Source: Staphylococcus sp. Marseille-Q5304 | Lineage (GTDB): Bacteria > Bacillota > Bacilli > Staphylococcales > Staphylococcaceae | Assembly: GCF_943737015.1 (NCBI RefSeq) | Contig: NZ_CALSFP010000001.1 | Span: 620,001 to 684,000 of the forward strand | Direction of reading: 5' to 3' | Length of the DNA stretch: 64,000 nucleotides | Shown: in pieces, positions 33,847 through 44,373 of the stretch | Layout: each line of letters opens with the position of its first letter | Numbering within the stretch: position 1 is the first letter of the stretch | Notes under the pieces: model-generated | Told to the model about the DNA's origin: nothing | Database searches by the model: none | The model's input: only the letters and a program-made list of their open reading frames with translations | Position numbers and translations under genes: made by a program

Positions 33847-35379
33847 ATGGGAAGTTCAATTATATTAAAGTTACTTAATGTAACTACTTATTATAGAGAT
33901 AAAAAAGCACCTAAATGGTATTTACCCTATGGATATGGTGCCAACGATATAGAATTGAATAATATCAGCCTACATATTTACAAAGGTGAAGCGTTAGCAA
34001 TTATAGGTGAAGCAGAATCATCTAAAGCACTCATTGGTAGATTGTTGAGTGGTGAAATTAAACCTGACAAAGGTAAAGTTGTGCGTAAAAGAGATGTCTT
34101 TTTTGCAGATATTTCTGATAAGAAACAACAAGATGACACGGTTCATAATTACGTGTCTGAAGCTGTTTCACTTTTCTCTGATAATGGAAAAACTAACAAA
34201 ACTGAAGAACTAATTAAAGAAGCACAACTGAATGAACAGACGTCTCAACAAATTAATCAACTTTCTGATATTTCTTATGCTAATTTATTATTTGTACTAG
34301 CAAAGCATTCAAAAGCAAGTGTGATTATTTTTAATCATATAATTGAACATTTAGATGATACATTTGTTGAACAAGCAATAGCTTTAAGCGAATCATACAT
34401 AGAAGACAATTTAACGATTATTTCAATTGATGATAATCTTGAACGCGTTGAACAAACTTCAAATTACGCGACATGGATATCACATGGTCAATTGAGGATG
34501 ACAGGTTCTGTGAGCGAAGTATTTTCACAATATAGAGAACATGAATCTGATTGGCAATCATTAGAAACGGAAGATGAAAGATCCAACTTTGATTTGGATT
34601 GGAAGAAAAAAAGAACGCGTGTACCTGAATTATCATATAATTTCAGACGTACAGAGAGATATGAGCATATTAATACGCCTCACGCGATTACAAGATTTTG
34701 GACTATATTATTATCTTGTTTAGCTGCACTTCTTTTTGTCGCAGTGTTGTTATTTAATAATGTAGGCGTAATGAATATGGGGAATGATGTTAACCATGCT
34801 TCAATTCAAACAAAACATAAAGATACTTATGAAGAGAAACTCGCATATGGAATTAATTTAAAGAATAAGGTAAAACTTAAAGGCTTGAATCACAATAAAA
34901 ATATATCTGCAAAACGTTATGCATTTTTAACGATCACTGGTGAGAACAGTAAAAACTATCGAATTATCCTTGATAATAAACAATATACAATTCCTAAAAA
35001 TCAAATACGTTACTTTGACCCAGCAGGTTTATTTGAAAAACACAGTTTAAAAGCTTTATCACCATATATTCATTCAAAATATAGTAAATTCAATGAATTC
35101 TACAACGGCAATTTGCATAAATCACATAAAAAAGTGACTGATTCATTAAAACCAAAAGATGATAAAGATAATCGCTTAGTAACACCAATTTTACAACAAC
35201 CAATGTCTATGATCTTTAACGATCGAAATGACTTAACAGGATTTGTAGTTCCAATTAAAGATAAAGCAAAATTAAAGAAAAAGTTTAATATAGATAGTGA
35301 TTTTTGGATAGTAAAATCAGGAGATGGTTATTTCATGGCAGATGTGAAAAATAATAAATGGATATATATTGAATTGTAG
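33847..35379 (+). CDS. TagH-like ABC protein with degenerate ATPase and extracytoplasmic domain
   Basis: 510 residues in three parts: an ABC nucleotide-binding-like domain (about 1-245), one membrane helix (about 283-303), and an outer domain of about 200 residues. The Walker A site reads GEAESSKA (residues 54-61), keeping Lys60 but replacing the usual Gly and Ser/Thr. No LSGGQ signature is visible (QLSDISYANLL in its place) and the Walker B region reads ASVIIFNHIIEHLDD without the usual DE. The layout resembles B. subtilis TagH, the ATPase of the wall teichoic acid exporter, which also has a C-terminal extension. It overlaps nothing; the partner membrane gene follows after nine bases. Function unproven. 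Confidence 0.7.
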   Translation: MGSSIILKLLNVTTYYRDKKAPKWYLPYGYGANDIELNNISLHIYKGEALAIIGEAESSKALIGRLLSGEIKPDKGKVVRKRDVFFADISDKKQQDDTVHNYVSEAVSLFSDNGKTNKTEELIKEAQLNEQTSQQINQLSDISYANLLFVLAKHSKASVIIFNHIIEHLDDTFVEQAIALSESYIEDNLTIISIDDNLERVEQTSNYATWISHGQLRMTGSVSEVFSQYREHESDWQSLETEDERSNFDLDWKKKRTRVPELSYNFRRTERYEHINTPHAITRFWTILLSCLAALLFVAVLLFNNVGVMNMGNDVNHASIQTKHKDTYEEKLAYGINLKNKVKLKGLNHNKNISAKRYAFLTITGENSKNYRIILDNKQYTIPKNQIRYFDPAGLFEKHSLKALSPYIHSKYSKFNEFYNGNLHKSHKKVTDSLKPKDDKDNRLVTPILQQPMSMIFNDRNDLTGFVVPIKDKAKLKKKFNIDSDFWIVKSGDGYFMADVKNNKWIYIEL

Positions 35380-35388
35380 GTGTAATGA

Positions 35389-36264
35389 ATGTCAGAGATA
35401 AAAAATAATGTTTTCAAAAGAATGCCATCTTTCTTTAAAATTGCGATAAATCAATTCAAAGCACAATGGCTTTGGTTCATTATCCCATTCGCTGTAAGTT
35501 TAATTATGCTTGGAATAATGATGTTAGTATTTAACCTTAATCAAACTGACGAAGTTAAACAAGCCAATGGTTATTTTAGGTTAGCTGGTATATTCAGTTT
35601 TGCAATGATCATCATCACAATTTATAAAAATTATACGTCATTTAAAAAGCACTATTATGTCAACAAATTATTTAACATAAATCCTATTTATTATTTCGTT
35701 GTTGTTTCTGCTATTACAAGCATATTAATGTTGATTGCTGTAACGGCAATTGCTTTAGTCATGCCAGTAAATTTAGAACATTCATTTTTATCATTATTAT
35801 ATTATGTAATTATGTCATTTATATTTATGGTAGTGGCATCAACCATTTTCGGATTGTTAACCGTTATTAGAAAAAATGTAAAGTTTCTGTTTATTATAAT
35901 TACTGTTATTTCTTTTTTAATGGTACCTATCATTTTTATACCAAATAATAGTAATTCTATATTGATACATTTGTTTATGTTAAATCCATTTTTCTATTTA
36001 ATACAAGGTATTGCGCAATCAGTAGTACTAGGTAGAGAAAGTTTGAAAAACTTACCTTATCATTTATATTTCTATATATGGATTGGATTTGGCATATTTA
36101 TTATTTTCACTTTAAATAGAATAGTGGCACATAAAAAACATCATCAAAAACTATTAGATCAAGAAAAGATGGCAACTACTAATAAAGATTATCAAGAAAA
36201 AAATGATACAGAAGACAATGATACAAGTGAAACTACTTCATCAGAAAATATAACTACAAAGTAA
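35389..36264 (+). CDS. ABC-2-like membrane protein, partner of the TagH-like protein
   Basis: 291 residues with six hydrophobic segments (about 27-49, 62-80, 105-128, 133-160, 166-185, 222-244) and an acidic, Thr/Ser-rich C-terminal tail. The topology fits a permease of an ABC-2 type exporter such as TagG, but sequence similarity by eye is slight. It is co-directional with and nine bases after the degenerate ATPase gene and probably forms a complex with it. Substrate unknown. Confidence 0.65.
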   Translation: MSEIKNNVFKRMPSFFKIAINQFKAQWLWFIIPFAVSLIMLGIMMLVFNLNQTDEVKQANGYFRLAGIFSFAMIIITIYKNYTSFKKHYYVNKLFNINPIYYFVVVSAITSILMLIAVTAIALVMPVNLEHSFLSLLYYVIMSFIFMVVASTIFGLLTVIRKNVKFLFIIITVISFLMVPIIFIPNNSNSILIHLFMLNPFFYLIQGIAQSVVLGRESLKNLPYHLYFYIWIGFGIFIIFTLNRIVAHKKHHQKLLDQEKMATTNKDYQEKNDTEDNDTSETTSSENITTK

Positions 36265-36276
36265 ACTCATAAATCA

Positions 36277-36340
36277 AAAAGGGAGCAAGACGGAAATCTA
36301 AAAGTTGTAATTAGATTTCAACGTCTTGCTCCTTTTGTTT
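36277..36340. terminator. Bidirectional terminator between the ABC pair and yfhP
   Basis: Long stem AAAGGGAGCAAGACG-AAATCTAA / TTAGATTT-CGTCTTGCTCCTTTT between convergent genes. Confidence 0.88.
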
Positions 36341-37317
36341 TAATTAGCAAACAATTTCTTTTGTAATTTATCTTCACTAAATACCCAACCGATATAAGAA
36401 TGATCAATTTGATTGTGTTGGTTTAAATGGACAATAGCTACGAAAGAGTAGTGATCTTTCCTTAAATAACGCAAATCAATCAAACGAACTTCTGTCGTAT
36501 TATCATCTAATGTTGTAGTTTGCCAACGATAAATGGAAGAGAAATTAAGAAATGTCTTAACGTTTTTATCATCTTTAACGTAGTTTAATAGTTCTTCACT
36601 GAGTGATGGTTGGCGTTTTGTTTTGTCGCTAAAGACAACATTTTTGCCAAAGCTTCTTCCAACATAATCATGAGCTTCAGTTTGAATTGCAACACGCCAC
36701 TCCATAAAACGGATTGTAGGTGCCACAAAGATTTTGACTGGTTTATGATCATTTTGAATTTGTCTTAAAGCTTGTTCTTTGATAAGGGCTTGCATTCTAA
36801 ATCTGATAATGTAATATACAACAAGTAATGCTACTATTGGAAAGAAAACTGCATAGGGATGTACACCCATAACCCAAATCATAATTCCAATACACCAAAT
36901 GGCAAAGATTATTGGATCAAAGGTATTGATTACACTGAGTTGTATCCATTTTGTAGAAATTGGTCTGAGCGCTTGCGTCCCATATGAGTTAAAAATATCT
37001 ACAAAAACATGTAAGAATACAGCCAATTGTGCCCATAACCATATATGTGTAACATCTATGTTTTTGAAAAATATATAAACCAATAGTGCGATTAATAATG
37101 GCCAAAATAGTGTAAAAGGAATTGAATGTGTAATGCCTCTATGATGTGTAATATAAGTGGCGTTATTTTTTAACTTTAAAACGGTGTCACTATCAGGTAT
37201 TAAAGAACCACCAACTAAAGTGGTTGCGGTGGCAGCAAAGGGGCCAGCCATAGCTGGATCTTGGGTAGCTAAAGCAGATAGGGCGACACCCATTGCAATG
37301 TGAGTAGCTGTGTCCAT
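36340..37317 (-). CDS. yfhP: YfhP/YdjM-type membrane-bound metal-dependent hydrolase
   Basis: 325 residues. The YdjM-like N-terminal part has TATHIAMGVALSA, GGSLIPDSDT and THHRGITHSIPF, whose His/Asp residues are the putative metal ligands, plus about five membrane segments up to residue 175; a soluble domain follows. The family includes B. subtilis YfhP. Reaction unknown. It is divergent from mutY, an arrangement also seen in Bacillus (yfhP-mutY). Confidence 0.85.
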   Translation of the reverse strand: MDTATHIAMGVALSALATQDPAMAGPFAATATTLVGGSLIPDSDTVLKLKNNATYITHHRGITHSIPFTLFWPLLIALLVYIFFKNIDVTHIWLWAQLAVFLHVFVDIFNSYGTQALRPISTKWIQLSVINTFDPIIFAIWCIGIMIWVMGVHPYAVFFPIVALLVVYYIIRFRMQALIKEQALRQIQNDHKPVKIFVAPTIRFMEWRVAIQTEAHDYVGRSFGKNVVFSDKTKRQPSLSEELLNYVKDDKNVKTFLNFSSIYRWQTTTLDDNTTEVRLIDLRYLRKDHYSFVAIVHLNQHNQIDHSYIGWVFSEDKLQKKLFAN

Positions 37318-37439
37318 ATATTTTCACTCATTTCATGTCGAATTTATATTTATTATAAGCGATGTGCTTTTATATTAAAAATAACAGAGTTATATACACA
37401 ACCAATAATTTTAAATAATAAGAGAAAGAGATGTTTTTT

Positions 37440-38486
37440 ATGTATTCCGAAGCTAATTTTAAATCAAAATTAATACATTGGTTTGATGAAAACCAACGTC
37501 AAATGCCTTGGAGAGAAACGACGAATCCGTATTATATCTGGCTCAGTGAAGTCATGTTACAACAAACACAAGTAAATACTGTAAGAGAATATTACTTAAA
37601 ATTCATTAATCGTTTTCCTACAATAAGTGATTTAAGCAAAGCTGAAGAAGATGAAGTTTTAAAATATTGGGAAGGGTTAGGCTATTATAGTCGTGCTCGA
37701 AATTTCCATACAGCAGTTAAAGATGTAGATGAAAATCATGCCGCTACTGTTCCAAGAGATCCAGAAATATTTAAGAAACTAAAAGGTGTGGGACCTTATA
37801 CGCAAGCTGCTGTCATGAGTATTGCATTCGATCAACCTTTGGCTACTGTTGATGGTAATGTATTTAGAGTTTGGTCTAGATTAAATAACGACAACAGAGA
37901 TACGAAATTGCAATCAACACGTAAGGCATATGAGATAGAATTATCGCCTTATGTACAAAGTCAATCTGGCACGTTTAATCAAGCGATGATGGAACTAGGT
38001 GCATTGGTTTGCACACCAAAAAATCCTCTTTGTCTATTTTGTCCGGTACAACAACATTGCGAAGCATTTGAACAAGGAACGGTATCAGAATTACCTGTGA
38101 AATCAAAAAAGATTAAAAAGAAAAACGTAAAACAACATGTGTATATTATTAAAAATCTTAATGACGAAGTGCTCATTGAAAAGCGTAAGGCAAAATTACT
38201 GAACAATATGTGGGAGTTCCCAATGTATGAAGCCACTGCATCTGAGGGTATAAATCAAGCTTTAAATATTGATATTCCAATTTCAACAACACCGATAAAA
38301 CATTTGAAACATCAATTTACTCATTTAACGTGGGATATAGATGTGTTCGAAGCCAAGACAGCCGTGGATCATACAAAAACAGAACTACCTGAAGAAATGA
38401 CATGGATGAAAATGACAGATAAAGAAATGTATAATTTTCCAGTAAGTATGACGAAAATTTATGAATTTATTAAGAAACAATTTTAG
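37440..38486 (+). CDS. mutY: A/G-specific adenine glycosylase
   Basis: 348 residues. MutY removes adenine paired with 8-oxoguanine. The helix-hairpin-helix LKGVGPYTQAAVMS with the following VDGNVFRV (catalytic Asp) is clear, and the iron-sulfur cluster set is C-x6-C-x2-C-x5-C in CTPKNPLCLFCPVQQHC. The C-terminal NUDIX-like domain (from about residue 230) recognises 8-oxoG. MYSEANFKSKL is taken as the start; a frame from ATG 37431 adds three residues. Confidence 0.95.
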   Translation: MYSEANFKSKLIHWFDENQRQMPWRETTNPYYIWLSEVMLQQTQVNTVREYYLKFINRFPTISDLSKAEEDEVLKYWEGLGYYSRARNFHTAVKDVDENHAATVPRDPEIFKKLKGVGPYTQAAVMSIAFDQPLATVDGNVFRVWSRLNNDNRDTKLQSTRKAYEIELSPYVQSQSGTFNQAMMELGALVCTPKNPLCLFCPVQQHCEAFEQGTVSELPVKSKKIKKKNVKQHVYIIKNLNDEVLIEKRKAKLLNNMWEFPMYEATASEGINQALNIDIPISTTPIKHLKHQFTHLTWDIDVFEAKTAVDHTKTELPEEMTWMKMTDKEMYNFPVSMTKIYEFIKKQF

Positions 38487-38537
38487 ATTCGTGGTTAAAC
38501 TCAGACTTATGTTATAATGCTCTATGTAAAAAAATAA

Positions 38538-39095
<558 letters not shown>

Positions 39096-39158
39096 GCACA
39101 TTTGATGTATAAAAGTTAATTATCGTTTATAGTGAAGTGCGTGAGACAGAAATTGTAA

Positions 39159-39219
39159 GGTTGAGACAAATGATTTAGTATACTGAAGGCCATATACAGC
39201 GTACTAATTTGTCCCATCC
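39159..39219 (+). terminator. Imperfect hairpin after ntdP
   Basis: GAGACAAAT / ATTTGTCCC outer and TTAGTA / TACTAA inner arms. The preceding GTGAGACAGAAATTG resembles the opening of the dispersed repeat. No T run, so termination is uncertain. Confidence 0.45.
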
Positions 39220-39275
39220 TCTATAAATGTAATCGCTATATAAACATAATTAACTCTCAGTCATTGTGCGTTTAC

Positions 39276-39308
39276 AACAGCCTAGTTGAATGATCAACAT
39301 AGGCTGTT
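39276..39308 (+). promoter_or_regulatory. Leader hairpin before the Sav1866-like gene
   Basis: AACAGCCTAGTTGA pairs with TCAAC-TAGGCTGTT and is followed by a weak T-rich stretch, 20 bp before AAGGAGG. It could be a terminator of upstream transcription or an attenuator. Confidence 0.5.
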
Positions 39309-39342
39309 TCATTTGTTTAATAATAAGGAGGTAAATCAGATT

Positions 39343-41079
39343 ATGATTCGCAGATATTTGCAATTTGTTAAGCCTTATAAATGGCGAATCATTGCCACGA
39401 TAATAATCGGTATAATTAAATTTGGTATACCTATGTTGATACCTCTTTTAATAAAGTTTGTAATTGATGACGTCATTAATAACAGCGGAATTACAACAAA
39501 CGAGAAGTTTATGAGACTTGGTATTGCATTAGGTATTGCCTTGTTTATTTTTGTCATTGTGCGTCCACCAATTGAGTTCTTACGTCAATATTTAGCGCAA
39601 TGGACAAGTAACAAAATATTATATGATATTCGTAAGAAATTATATACGCATTTACAAGCACTAAGTGCACGATTTTATGCAAATAATCAAACTGGGCAAG
39701 TCATTTCACGTGTTATCAATGATGTGGAACAAACGAAAGACTTTATTTTAACTGGTTTGATGAACATCTGGTTAGATTGTGTGACTATCGTCATCGCATT
39801 ATCTATTATGATCTTTTTAGATTTCAAATTGACACTGGCAGCAGTACTTATTTTCCCAGTTTATATATTAACCGTTTATTTCTTCTTTGGACGTTTAAGA
39901 AAATTAACACGTAAAAGATCACAAGCTTTAGCGGAAGTACAAGGCTTTTTACATGAACGTGTTCAAGGTATGTCTATTATTAAAAGTTTTGCCATCGAAG
40001 ATAACGAGGCAAGAAACTTTGATAAACATAATAAACATTTCTTAGAGAGAGCATTTAACCATACACGATGGAATGCCTATTCATTCTCTGCAATCAATAC
40101 AGTGACAGATATTGGTCCGATCATTGTCATTGGTGTTGGTGCATACTTTGCTATTACCGGATCAATTACTGTAGGTACGTTAGCAGCATTCGTCGGTTAT
40201 TTAGAGCAACTCTTTGGTCCGTTGAGACGTCTTGTTTCTTCATTTACGACATTGACGCAAAGCTTTGCATCAATGGATCGTGTATTCCAATTAATGGATG
40301 AAGATTACGATATAAAAAATAAAAAAGGTGCCCAACCGATTGAAATTAAAAAAGGGAATATTGAATTAAATGATGTAAGCTTTAAATATAACTATAACGA
40401 AGCAAAAGTATTAAAAAATATCAATCTAAATGTTAACCAAGGTGAAACTGTTGCCTTTGTAGGTATGAGTGGTGGCGGTAAATCAACTTTAATTAATTTA
40501 ATCCCTCGTTTTTATGACGTATCAGAAGGTGAAATTAAGATTGATGATACAAATATTAAGTCATACTTAACAGGAAGCTTGAGAAACCAAATCGGTTTAG
40601 TTCAACAAGACAATATTCTGTTCTCAGATACGATTAAAGAGAATATATTATTAGGTCGACCTGATGCTACAGAGGACGAAGTGATTGAAGCGGCTAAGAT
40701 GGCTAACGCACATGATTTTATTATGAACTTACCTGAAGGTTACGATACAGAAGTAGGGGAAAGAGGCGTAAAACTATCAGGTGGTCAAAAGCAACGTGTT
40801 TCAATTGCTCGAATCTTCCTAAATAATCCACCAATTATTATTCTTGATGAAGCGACAAGTGCACTTGATTTAGAAAGTGAATCAATTATTCAAGAAACAC
40901 TTAACATATTGAGTGAGAACCGTACGACGTTGATCGTAGCTCACAGACTTTCTACAATTACACATGCAGATAAGATTGTAGTATTAGAAAATGGTCAAAT
41001 TGTAGAAACAGGTACGCATCAAGAACTCATAGATAAAAAAGGTGCTTACGAACATCTTTATAGCATTCAAAACTTATAG
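39343..41079 (+). CDS. Multidrug-type ABC exporter, Sav1866 orthologue
   Basis: 578 residues, exactly the length of S. aureus Sav1866, with very high similarity to it as I recall that sequence. A homodimeric half-transporter: six membrane helices (about 1-320) then the nucleotide-binding domain with Walker [11 protein letters not shown]-loop LVQQDNILF, signature LSGGQKQR, Walker [13 protein letters not shown] and H-switch VAHRLS. It exports hydrophobic compounds; the physiological substrate is unsettled. AAGGAGG at 39325-39331 supports ATG 39343 over an upstream frame. Confidence 0.95.
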   Translation: MIRRYLQFVKPYKWRIIATIIIGIIKFGIPMLIPLLIKFVIDDVINNSGITTNEKFMRLGIALGIALFIFVIVRPPIEFLRQYLAQWTSNKILYDIRKKLYTHLQALSARFYANNQTGQVISRVINDVEQTKDFILTGLMNIWLDCVTIVIALSIMIFLDFKLTLAAVLIFPVYILTVYFFFGRLRKLTRKRSQALAEVQGFLHERVQGMSIIKSFAIEDNEARNFDKHNKHFLERAFNHTRWNAYSFSAINTVTDIGPIIVIGVGAYFAITGSITVGTLAAFVGYLEQLFGPLRRLVSSFTTLTQSFASMDRVFQLMDEDYDIKNKKGAQPIEIKKGNIELNDVSFKYNYNEAKVLKNINLNVNQGETVAFVGMSGGGKSTLINLIPRFYDVSEGEIKIDDTNIKSYLTGSLRNQIGLVQQDNILFSDTIKENILLGRPDATEDEVIEAAKMANAHDFIMNLPEGYDTEVGERGVKLSGGQKQRVSIARIFLNNPPIIILDEATSALDLESESIIQETLNILSENRTTLIVAHRLSTITHADKIVVLENGQIVETGTHQELIDKKGAYEHLYSIQNL

Positions 41080-41125
41080 AAGAATATTTATTGATATATT
41101 AAAAGTAAGATATATATCTTTGAAA

Positions 41126-41175
41126 GAGCCCATCCAAAAGATTATTAATTTAACCTTTTGGATGGGTTATTTTTA
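41126..41175 (+). terminator. Terminator after the Sav1866-like gene
   Basis: Stem GCCCATCCAAAAG / CTTTTGGATGGGT with a T run. Confidence 0.88.
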
Positions 41176-41294
41176 TAAAAAATGCTATTAATCGCTTACG
41201 TAAAAATCTCAGTACCTAAAACATTCCGTATCTATATCATTGATACATTATATTTTATAATGAGTACATTTAGATAGGTGCCTTGCAATTAATA

Positions 41295-41338
41295 AAAAAG
41301 GCAATTTCTATATTGTTTTAATAGAAATCGCCTTTTCC
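41295..41338. terminator. Terminator for the second FUSC-like gene
   Basis: Stem AAAAGGCAATTTCTAT / ATAGAAATCGCCTTTT with one mismatch; A tract on the left gives a T tract for minus-strand transcription. Confidence 0.82.
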
Positions 41339-41375
41339 ACGTGTGAAAATATTTCATGTAATAGTTATTTTTAGA

Positions 41376-42470
41376 TTATAAATCAAAATCTTCTTCGTAA
41401 ATATCAATTTCATTATCATTTCTATGATAGGAGAAAAAGCTCATACGCAAACGATCAAGATGTTCTAAGATATGGTGATATTCCTCGATAGCAGAAATAA
41501 TTTGCATCACATTTGAATAAGTATAGCCATCTTGATATGGGTCTTTAATGATTTCTTTAATATATGCATCAATTAAATCTTTCTTTTGAGGGTTTTGTAT
41601 TTGTGTATCAAGTTGACACACATCATAACGTGCTTTTTTAGATAGACTTATGAAAATCTGTTCATGATACGCAATCAAATCATCGATTTCTAGTTTGATT
41701 TGCAATAATAATTCTTGATTTAAGTTATGCAAATCGTTTTGATAACGGTTCATTTTCTTTAAGACTTCATAAGCTTGACGTGTACTACGCACGACCTCTT
41801 TGAAAAGTATCTTTTTTCTATTTTGTGAATAAGTTTTCTTTTTCGACCATGGCTTTTCTTCTGCATAATAAGCATAAGTTTGTTCAAGTTTGTTAATCCT
41901 TTTGCTAATAAGCCCTCTGTCTTCTTTAATATTATGGTAATCGGAAGTATCATTGAGTACTAATTTAAACCACACGAAAATATCAGAGCATATATTTAAT
42001 GCATTATAGTAAATCTTAGATTCAAATTTTGGTGGTAAAAATAAAAGATTGACGAGGGAAGAACTGGTTACACCTATCATTACAAGTATAAAACGGTAAA
42101 ATGCAGAAACATAGAAATTTCCGGTGTGCTGTCCCATTATAATTAAAGCTGTCACACTTGCTAACGTAGCAACATGAGCTAAATTAAATTGGAATAAAAG
42201 TGCAATGAGTAAAATAACAGTTACACCCATAATTACAACATTATCGCCAAATATTGTAACCATTGCAACAGCGAGTAAGGCACCAACAAAGTTACCAAGT
42301 GCTTGTTCGGATACGGTCTTAAGTGAACGATAGACACTTGGTTGCATTGCTACCACAGCACTGACCCCAGCTATTGCTTTTAAACCAGCTTCATTCGGTA
42401 ATAGAGAAGCGATAAACAAAGCAAGTATAATGGCTATACCTGTCTTAAGAATACGAGCTCCTAATTTCAA
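41376..42470 (-). CDS. FUSC/aromatic acid exporter family membrane protein (paralogue 2)
   Basis: 364 residues. N-terminal membrane half with GARILKTGIAI and LVNLLFLPPKFE, matching the same landmarks in 19358-20344, then a long soluble helical half. The start codon is TTG, seven bases after GGAG. Proposed role is export of aromatic or related compounds by a half-size FUSC protein, not shown for this one. It is convergent with the Sav1866-like gene and upstream of gsaB's 3' end. Confidence 0.8.
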   Translation of the reverse strand: MKLGARILKTGIAIILALFIASLLPNEAGLKAIAGVSAVVAMQPSVYRSLKTVSEQALGNFVGALLAVAMVTIFGDNVVIMGVTVILLIALLFQFNLAHVATLASVTALIIMGQHTGNFYVSAFYRFILVMIGVTSSSLVNLLFLPPKFESKIYYNALNICSDIFVWFKLVLNDTSDYHNIKEDRGLISKRINKLEQTYAYYAEEKPWSKKKTYSQNRKKILFKEVVRSTRQAYEVLKKMNRYQNDLHNLNQELLLQIKLEIDDLIAYHEQIFISLSKKARYDVCQLDTQIQNPQKKDLIDAYIKEIIKDPYQDGYTYSNVMQIISAIEEYHHILEHLDRLRMSFFSYHRNDNEIDIYEEDFDL

Positions 42471-42542
42471 ACGTACCGCTCCTTCATTATATTTATTTGT
42501 AGTTAATACTTGTTATACAATGATAATGAATAAAATTCAAGT

Positions 42543-43832
42543 TTATTTCATTTGACTGAATGCGTAATCTGCTGCATCTAATGTTTCGTCTATATCTTTT
42601 TCTGTATGTTCTGTTGTTAAGAACCATGCTTCAAACTTAGACGGTGCAAGGTTAATACCTTGATGTAACATGAGTTTAAAGAATTGAGCAAAGGCTTCAC
42701 CGTCTGTATTTTCTGCTTGATCATAATTGCTTACTTTTTCATCAGTAAAATAGAGTGTTAAAGCACCATAAACTCTGTTGACAGTTGCTTTAATTTGATG
42801 TTTTTGAATAAGTTTGTTTAAACCTTCTTCTAAACGTTGGCCAAGTTGGTCTAGCTTGTCGTAAACGCCATCTTGTTCTAACACTTCAAGTAAGGCAATT
42901 CCTGCTTTCATTGAAAGTGGATTACCAGCCATTGTACCAGCTTGATAAGCAGGACCTAATGGGGCTACTTGTTCCATAATGTCTTGATTACCACCATATC
43001 CACCAATCGGTAGTCCGCCGCCAACGATTTTACCAAATGCAGTTAAATCTGGGTACACTTTATATAAATCTTGTGCAGCCCCATAATGGAAACGAAACGC
43101 AGAAATAACTTCATCATAAATCACTAAACTCCCATTATCGTGTGTGAGCTGATTTACTTCTTCTAAAAAGCCAGGCTTCGGTTCTACCATACCGAAATTT
43201 CCAACTATAGGTTCTACTAATACGGCAGCAATTTCATCTCCCCAATGTTCTAAAGCTTCCTTATAAGCTTCAATATCGTTATAAGGGACGGTAATAACTT
43301 CTTTGGCAACGCTTTGTGGCACACCAGCTGAATCTGGAGAGCCTAATTGAGAAGGGCCACTGCCGGCTGAGACTAACACTAAATCAAAATGTCCATGATA
43401 TTGACCTGCAAATTTAATAATCTTATTTCGATTCGTATAAGCACGGGCGATACGAATTGTTGTCATTACTGCTTCAGTTCCAGAATTTACAAAACGAATC
43501 TTTTCCAATGAGGGAACGGCTTCTCTTAATTTTTTAGCAAAGTCAATTTCAAGTTCAGTAGGTGTACCATACAACACGCCTTGTGCAGCTTGTTCTTGAA
43601 TTGCTTTTGTAATGTGTGGGTGAGCATGGCCAGTAATAATTGGTCCATAAGCTTGTAAATAATCGATGTATTTATTTCCATCAACATCATATAAATATGC
43701 ACCTTCACCAGAGCGCATCATTACAGGAGCGCCTCCACCTACAGCTTTGTATGAGCGAGAAGGAGAATTTACGCCACCTAATATATATTCGTCAGAGAAT
43801 TTTTGAAGTCTTTCACTTTCGTTAAAATTCAT
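42543..43832 (-). CDS. gsaB: Glutamate-1-semialdehyde 2,1-aminomutase (GsaB/HemL2)
   Basis: 429 residues, the S. aureus GsaB length. A PLP-dependent class III aminotransferase that makes 5-aminolevulinate for haem. PLP lysine lies in [16 protein letters not shown] (Lys near residue 268); the [16 protein letters not shown] phosphate-binding loop and [11 protein letters not shown]sp are present. The start [10 protein letters not shown] follows GAGGT; an upstream TTG would add three residues. It is the second GSA aminomutase of staphylococci, outside the main hem operon, and is divergent from bcp. Confidence 0.93.
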   Translation of the reverse strand: MNFNESERLQKFSDEYILGGVNSPSRSYKAVGGGAPVMMRSGEGAYLYDVDGNKYIDYLQAYGPIITGHAHPHITKAIQEQAAQGVLYGTPTELEIDFAKKLREAVPSLEKIRFVNSGTEAVMTTIRIARAYTNRNKIIKFAGQYHGHFDLVLVSAGSGPSQLGSPDSAGVPQSVAKEVITVPYNDIEAYKEALEHWGDEIAAVLVEPIVGNFGMVEPKPGFLEEVNQLTHDNGSLVIYDEVISAFRFHYGAAQDLYKVYPDLTAFGKIVGGGLPIGGYGGNQDIMEQVAPLGPAYQAGTMAGNPLSMKAGIALLEVLEQDGVYDKLDQLGQRLEEGLNKLIQKHQIKATVNRVYGALTLYFTDEKVSNYDQAENTDGEAFAQFFKLMLHQGINLAPSKFEAWFLTTEHTEKDIDETLDAADYAFSQMK

Positions 43833-43913
43833 GTGTATCAACCTCTTTTAATTTAATATTTTCGACTATTATCGTATCATAAAATAAAGTATAAACAGAA
43901 ATAGGTGAGACAT

Positions 43914-44369
43914 ATGTTACAAAAAGGAGATCAGTTTCCACAATTTAATTTAGAAAATCAAAATGGTGAAATCATTTCAAAAGACGCATTAAAAGGAAGT
44001 AAAGTGATTCTATACTTTTATCCAAGAGATAATACGCCTACATGTACGACAGAAGCTTGTGATTTTCGTGATAATATTGCCTTATTTAATGAAGCAAATG
44101 TGAAAGTTTATGGTATAAGTGGAGATTCAAAGCGAAAACATCAAAATTTTATTAATAAACTAGATTTGAATTTTGATTTACTCGTAGATGAAGATTATAA
44201 ATTATCTGAAGAACTTGGCGTTTATCGAGAGAAGAAAGCATTCGGTAAAACTTCGATGGGAATTGTAAGAACAACTTTTGTTCTTGATGAAGATGGAACA
44301 GTTCTTGACCTTATAGAAAACGTTAAAGTTAAAACACAAATGCAACAATTAAAAGATATATTGGGGTGA
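43914..44369 (+). CDS. bcp: Thioredoxin-dependent peroxiredoxin, BCP type
   Basis: 151 residues. Peroxidatic Cys in PRDNTPTCTTEACDF (Cys near residue 45) with the second Cys five residues later, the atypical 2-Cys arrangement of BCP. It reduces hydrogen and organic peroxides. AGGTGAG precedes ATG 43914; a frame from 43905 adds three residues. In S. aureus the homologue is linked to PerR control, but I cannot see a clear Per box in the 80 bp between it and gsaB. Confidence 0.93.
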   Translation: MLQKGDQFPQFNLENQNGEIISKDALKGSKVILYFYPRDNTPTCTTEACDFRDNIALFNEANVKVYGISGDSKRKHQNFINKLDLNFDLLVDEDYKLSEELGVYREKKAFGKTSMGIVRTTFVLDEDGTVLDLIENVKVKTQMQQLKDILG

Positions 44370-44373
44370 TAGA

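Noticed and set aside
43640..43825. Plus-strand frame inside gsaB
   Set aside because: Shadow of the conserved PLP-enzyme reading frame on the other strand.
43833..43913. Possible Per box between gsaB and bcp
   Set aside because: TTATCGTATCATAA has only the outer four bases of each arm and wrong spacing; too weak to call.
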